A model generated the notes under the pieces. It was not told the origin of the DNA and did no database searches. It saw only the letters and a program-made list of their open reading frames with translations. From Paragonimus skrjabini miyazakii (Eukaryota > Platyhelminthes > Trematoda > Plagiorchiida > Troglotrematidae): a stretch of 64,000 nucleotides of DNA. The position numbers and the translations under genes are program-made. The number at the start of each line of letters is the position of its first letter. Within the stretch, counting starts at the first letter, position 1. Positions 61,641 through 64,000 of this stretch are shown one piece after another. The stretch spans positions 37,080 through 101,079 of the forward strand of contig JTDE01002166.1 of the NCBI GenBank assembly GCA_014338405.1, read 5' to 3'.

Positions 61641-63752
61641 CTGTCGCTGATTTGCCATATAAAGTTTGAGAATTTTTTCAGGATTATACTGAAGAATACT
61701 AGAACCAAGATTCTACACAGTCTTCAAGGCACATTGTCGCGTTCGGATAACGAGTTCTTGCTCCCTACGGATGGCTTGAAACATGTGCAAAACCTATCGT
61801 CAACTCAGTTTACGCGGGCACAAGTAGGGGTTCTATCCCTCGGACTGAAATTTAAAATTCCTCCCAAAAGAGTAGACCAATTACAGACACAGGTGCAATT
61901 TGAGAACCTGTATGATCAAATAAAGGACCTCAATACAACGTCACAGAACAACGAAGGATGGTTCCGCTCGAAATTGTTCGATATTTTGCACCATTTCCTG
62001 ACTTCACTAGTGCGTCAACAATGCTGTCTGACATCGGAACATTATCAAGCTCTGTAACAACTGCGAGAGATGAAAGATGTGGTTTTTCTTCAACCCGACA
62101 AAGGCTCCGGTACAGTTATCATGAACAAGATTGATTGAGAGTTAAAAGTGAAAGGTACTCTAGCGGACACACGAAAATTTCACACAGACAGTACGACTGA
62201 CAAAAACATTCGGATAGAGAAACAGATATCAAGAAAGCTCCAAATCTTACTACTACATGGATGCATCTCGGAATTGCAATATAGACAAATGAAGCCAACT
62301 GGAACGCGCACACCACAATTAAGAGGTGCTCCAAAAACCCACAAATGTGCTGTCCCGTTAAAACCAATCTTATGCATGGACAACTCACCGTACCACAAGC
62401 TTGCCAGATGGCTTGTTGACATTCTACACCCCATCCGTCAGAATTTTACCCCCCACTATGTAAAAGATTCTTTCGAACTGGTACAAACCTTACAAAACGT
62501 ATCGGTGAGTTCACATACGATGTTTTCTGTTGATGGTGACACCTTATTTACAAACGTTCCCTTTCGAGAAACAGTTGACTCTTTGTGCGATTTTATTTCC
62601 CGTGAAAATTGGCCTTTTTTCTCCCAGTTGAATATCTCAAGGAACTTATACTTTTATGTACAGAGAATATCCGTTTTGATTTTGCAGGATCATCTTATAA
62701 GCAAGTAGATGTTGTAGCAATGGGCAGTCCATTGGGCCCAACACTTGCAGATATATTTTTAGGAGTGATTGAATTAAAACTATCTGATGCTATATGTGGT
62801 GCCATCCTCTATAAGCGATATTTAGATGACATTTTGATTTTTACCACTAATATTCACTTTTACACCTTTTTAACTCTGCTCATCCTAATCTTTCTGTTAC
62901 TCACGAAGAGGAAGCAAACAATAGTTTATGTTTTCTAGACATTTCACTCACTAGACAACAGGATGGTTCACTACAACGCCCAGTGAACCGTAAAGCTACT
63001 TGGAGCTGTCAGTATTTGCAGTTTTCTTCATTTGTACCAATCACTTATAAACAAGGTCTCTTGGAAACTCTGTTTCATAGAGCCCAGGAGATATGCACCG
63101 ATGACTGCTTGCAAGGAGAGGAGGAAAGACTAAAGAAAGTGTTGCTCGTGAACGGCTATCATGAGAAGTTCATCGATTTTCACAGCCAGAAAAGACTGAT
63201 CAAGACTGTCGTGAGTACGGTCCCTACGAAGCAGGTTTTTTAAACCTTCCTCTCAAAGGCGATCATATCACAACGGATGTAAGTTGAAAATTACAGTTTA
63301 CTCTAACTCGTGCAAACCCGGCGGCTGAATTGCGGTTGCTACTCACAACTAGAAGGGTCGCTCAGCTTATTCACAATCGTGTCCTACCAAAATGTTCTGT
63401 CTCACATGTAATCTATCAGTTCACTTGCAGTTGTGGTGACGTCTATATCGGCAGAACAGACCGGTGCCTACGACAAAGAATGGCTGAACATATGCCCAAG
63501 TGGTTGGTGCGCGCCATGACGCAACAGGCAATGGCAACAGAATGAGTGTGACGAAATCCGACCTCATCCATAGCAAAGCACATCATGGAAACAGGTCACG
63601 CTGTTGACCCCGCCATTTTGTTTCATGTGTTGTTGCGTGATCGGAATCCGAAGTTGCTTGCCTTCTCCAAAGCTATGCTAATCAATACTCGCCGTCCGGT
63701 CCTGTGTGCACATAAACCGTTGACTCACGCAGTTTATCTGCCCTGGAACTGA
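61542..63752 (+). pseudogene. PLE-3 reverse transcriptase/GIY-YIG endonuclease, broken
   Basis: The first frame runs from ATG 61542 (inside the left repeat). It contains SLGLKFKIPPKRVDQL and VQFENLYDQIKDL, a stop at 62055, then DVVFLQPDKGSGTVIMNKID and a TGA at about 62136. LRGAPKTHK and FSVDGDTLFTNVPFRETVD (motif A) follow. Frameshifts near 62600 and 62865 bracket AMGSPLGPTLADIF and the catalytic YLDD (62819-62830). The next frame gives SVTHEEEANNSLCFLDISL and WSCQYLQFSSFVPI. After about 63245 the first frame returns with ELRLLLTTRRV, VIYQFTCSCGDVYIGRT (YIGRT from 63444), stops near 63543, HIMETGHAVDP and terminal VYLPWN, TGA 63750. RT and nuclease residues are recognisable, but three frameshifts and several stops make it inactive. 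Confidence 0.9.
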
Positions 63753-63910
63753 TAACAGTCCTTGTTTTGTGTAAACCCAATCGTTCATTGTTTCTATTGT
63801 TGTTGCTATCCGCATGTCCTATATATTCCAATGTTTTACGTTCGTGATTGAAGAGAGTAAACGAAATGTTAACATCTCGCGACGTATGTCTTCTATCGTT
63901 ACTGGTTAAT
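63734..63910 (+). repeat. PLE-3 right terminal repeat (inverted pLTR)
   Basis: The partner of 61465-61640. It begins inside the last codons of the ORF (VYLPWN) and ends at 'actggttaat', immediately before the target-site duplication. It contains the plus-strand hammerhead-like motif at 63841-63884. Confidence 0.9.
63841..63884 (+). ncRNA. Hammerhead-ribozyme-like motif in PLE-3 right repeat
   Basis: Plus strand: TTCGTGA / TTGAAGAG / AGTAAAC / GAAA / TGTTAACA / TC / TCGCGACG. It is as in the left repeat, but C3 of the core is T, which should inactivate it. The cleavage triplet here is AUC. Helix I keeps 6 pairs. Confidence 0.55.
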
Positions 63911-64000
63911 AGAACAGACCAAAAAAGCGCGAATACTTTTCTGCCTTACACATATATGCAGCAAGTTTTTTTTTAAATTTACAAGATATCGCAATCTGAT

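Larger units (their letters stand above)
61454..63921 (+). mobile_element. Penelope-like element PLE-3, near complete, with inverted terminal repeats
   Basis: A Penelope-like retroelement of about 2.45 kb. Its outer repeats (61465-61640 and 63734-63910) are near-identical reverse complements. It is flanked by an 11-bp direct repeat, agaacagatca (61454-61464) and agaacagacca (63911-63921), with one mismatch, which I read as a target-site duplication. The coding region lies between and partly inside the repeats. Penelope-like elements are known for LTR-like terminal segments in direct or inverted arrangement. High identity of the two ends suggests a fairly recent insertion, although the ORF is already broken. 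Confidence 0.9.

Noticed and set aside
1..64000. CRISPR arrays, operons or bacterial promoters
   Set aside because: The window is eukaryotic; no regularly spaced repeats with unique spacers are present.

Overview
The window looks like a piece of a large, gene-poor, AT-rich metazoan genome, most likely a flatworm and probably a digenean trematode. Four things point there: one exon of an animal NIM1-type protein kinase; Penelope-like retroelements of the GIY-YIG type; RTE-like LINE debris; and a short interspersed repeat with a tRNA-like head joined to a hammerhead-ribozyme fold, an arrangement known from the schistosome Sm-alpha repeat. The assignment is an inference from reading the sequence. 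No database search was possible.

Layout. 1-715 (+): 3' end of a Penelope-like element (PLE-1), entering from outside the window. 1345-1590 (-): SINE copy. 2639-2907 (-): kinase exon with both splice sites, the only confident cellular coding sequence. 9395-9835 (-) and 35595-36400 (-): 5'-truncated LINE 3' ends. SINE copies lie at 21081-21270 (+), 26775-26995 (-), 32734-33010 (-), 33365-33830 (+), 60244-60560 (-), 60595-60970 (+) and 60955-61045 (+); four of them form two head-to-head inverted pairs. 43690-46097 (+): a decayed Penelope-like element of a second lineage (PLE-2), split inside its GIY-YIG domain by a LINE 3' fragment (45601-45802). A second such fragment lies at 46373-46565. 51507-53406 (+): coding-like but unidentified. 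56665-59125 (+): a 5'-truncated RTE-like LINE. 61454-63921 (+): a near-complete but broken PLE (PLE-3) with 177-bp inverted terminal repeats and an 11-bp target-site duplication. The rest shows no recognisable gene and is probably intron or intergenic DNA.

How the parts relate. Two unrelated retroelement classes here, the Penelope-like elements and the tRNA-headed SINE, both carry hammerhead-like self-cleaving RNA motifs. In the SINE the fold is complete in outline in several copies: 5-6 bp helix I, 5 bp helix II, and a very short helix III with a 2-nt loop. Each copy has one or two core mutations, but every core position is conserved in at least one copy. In PLE-3 the motif lies inside the inverted terminal repeats, so each end carries one. 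The SINE tail at 60915 runs on into a second SINE leader, as expected of tandem copies that cleave into monomers.
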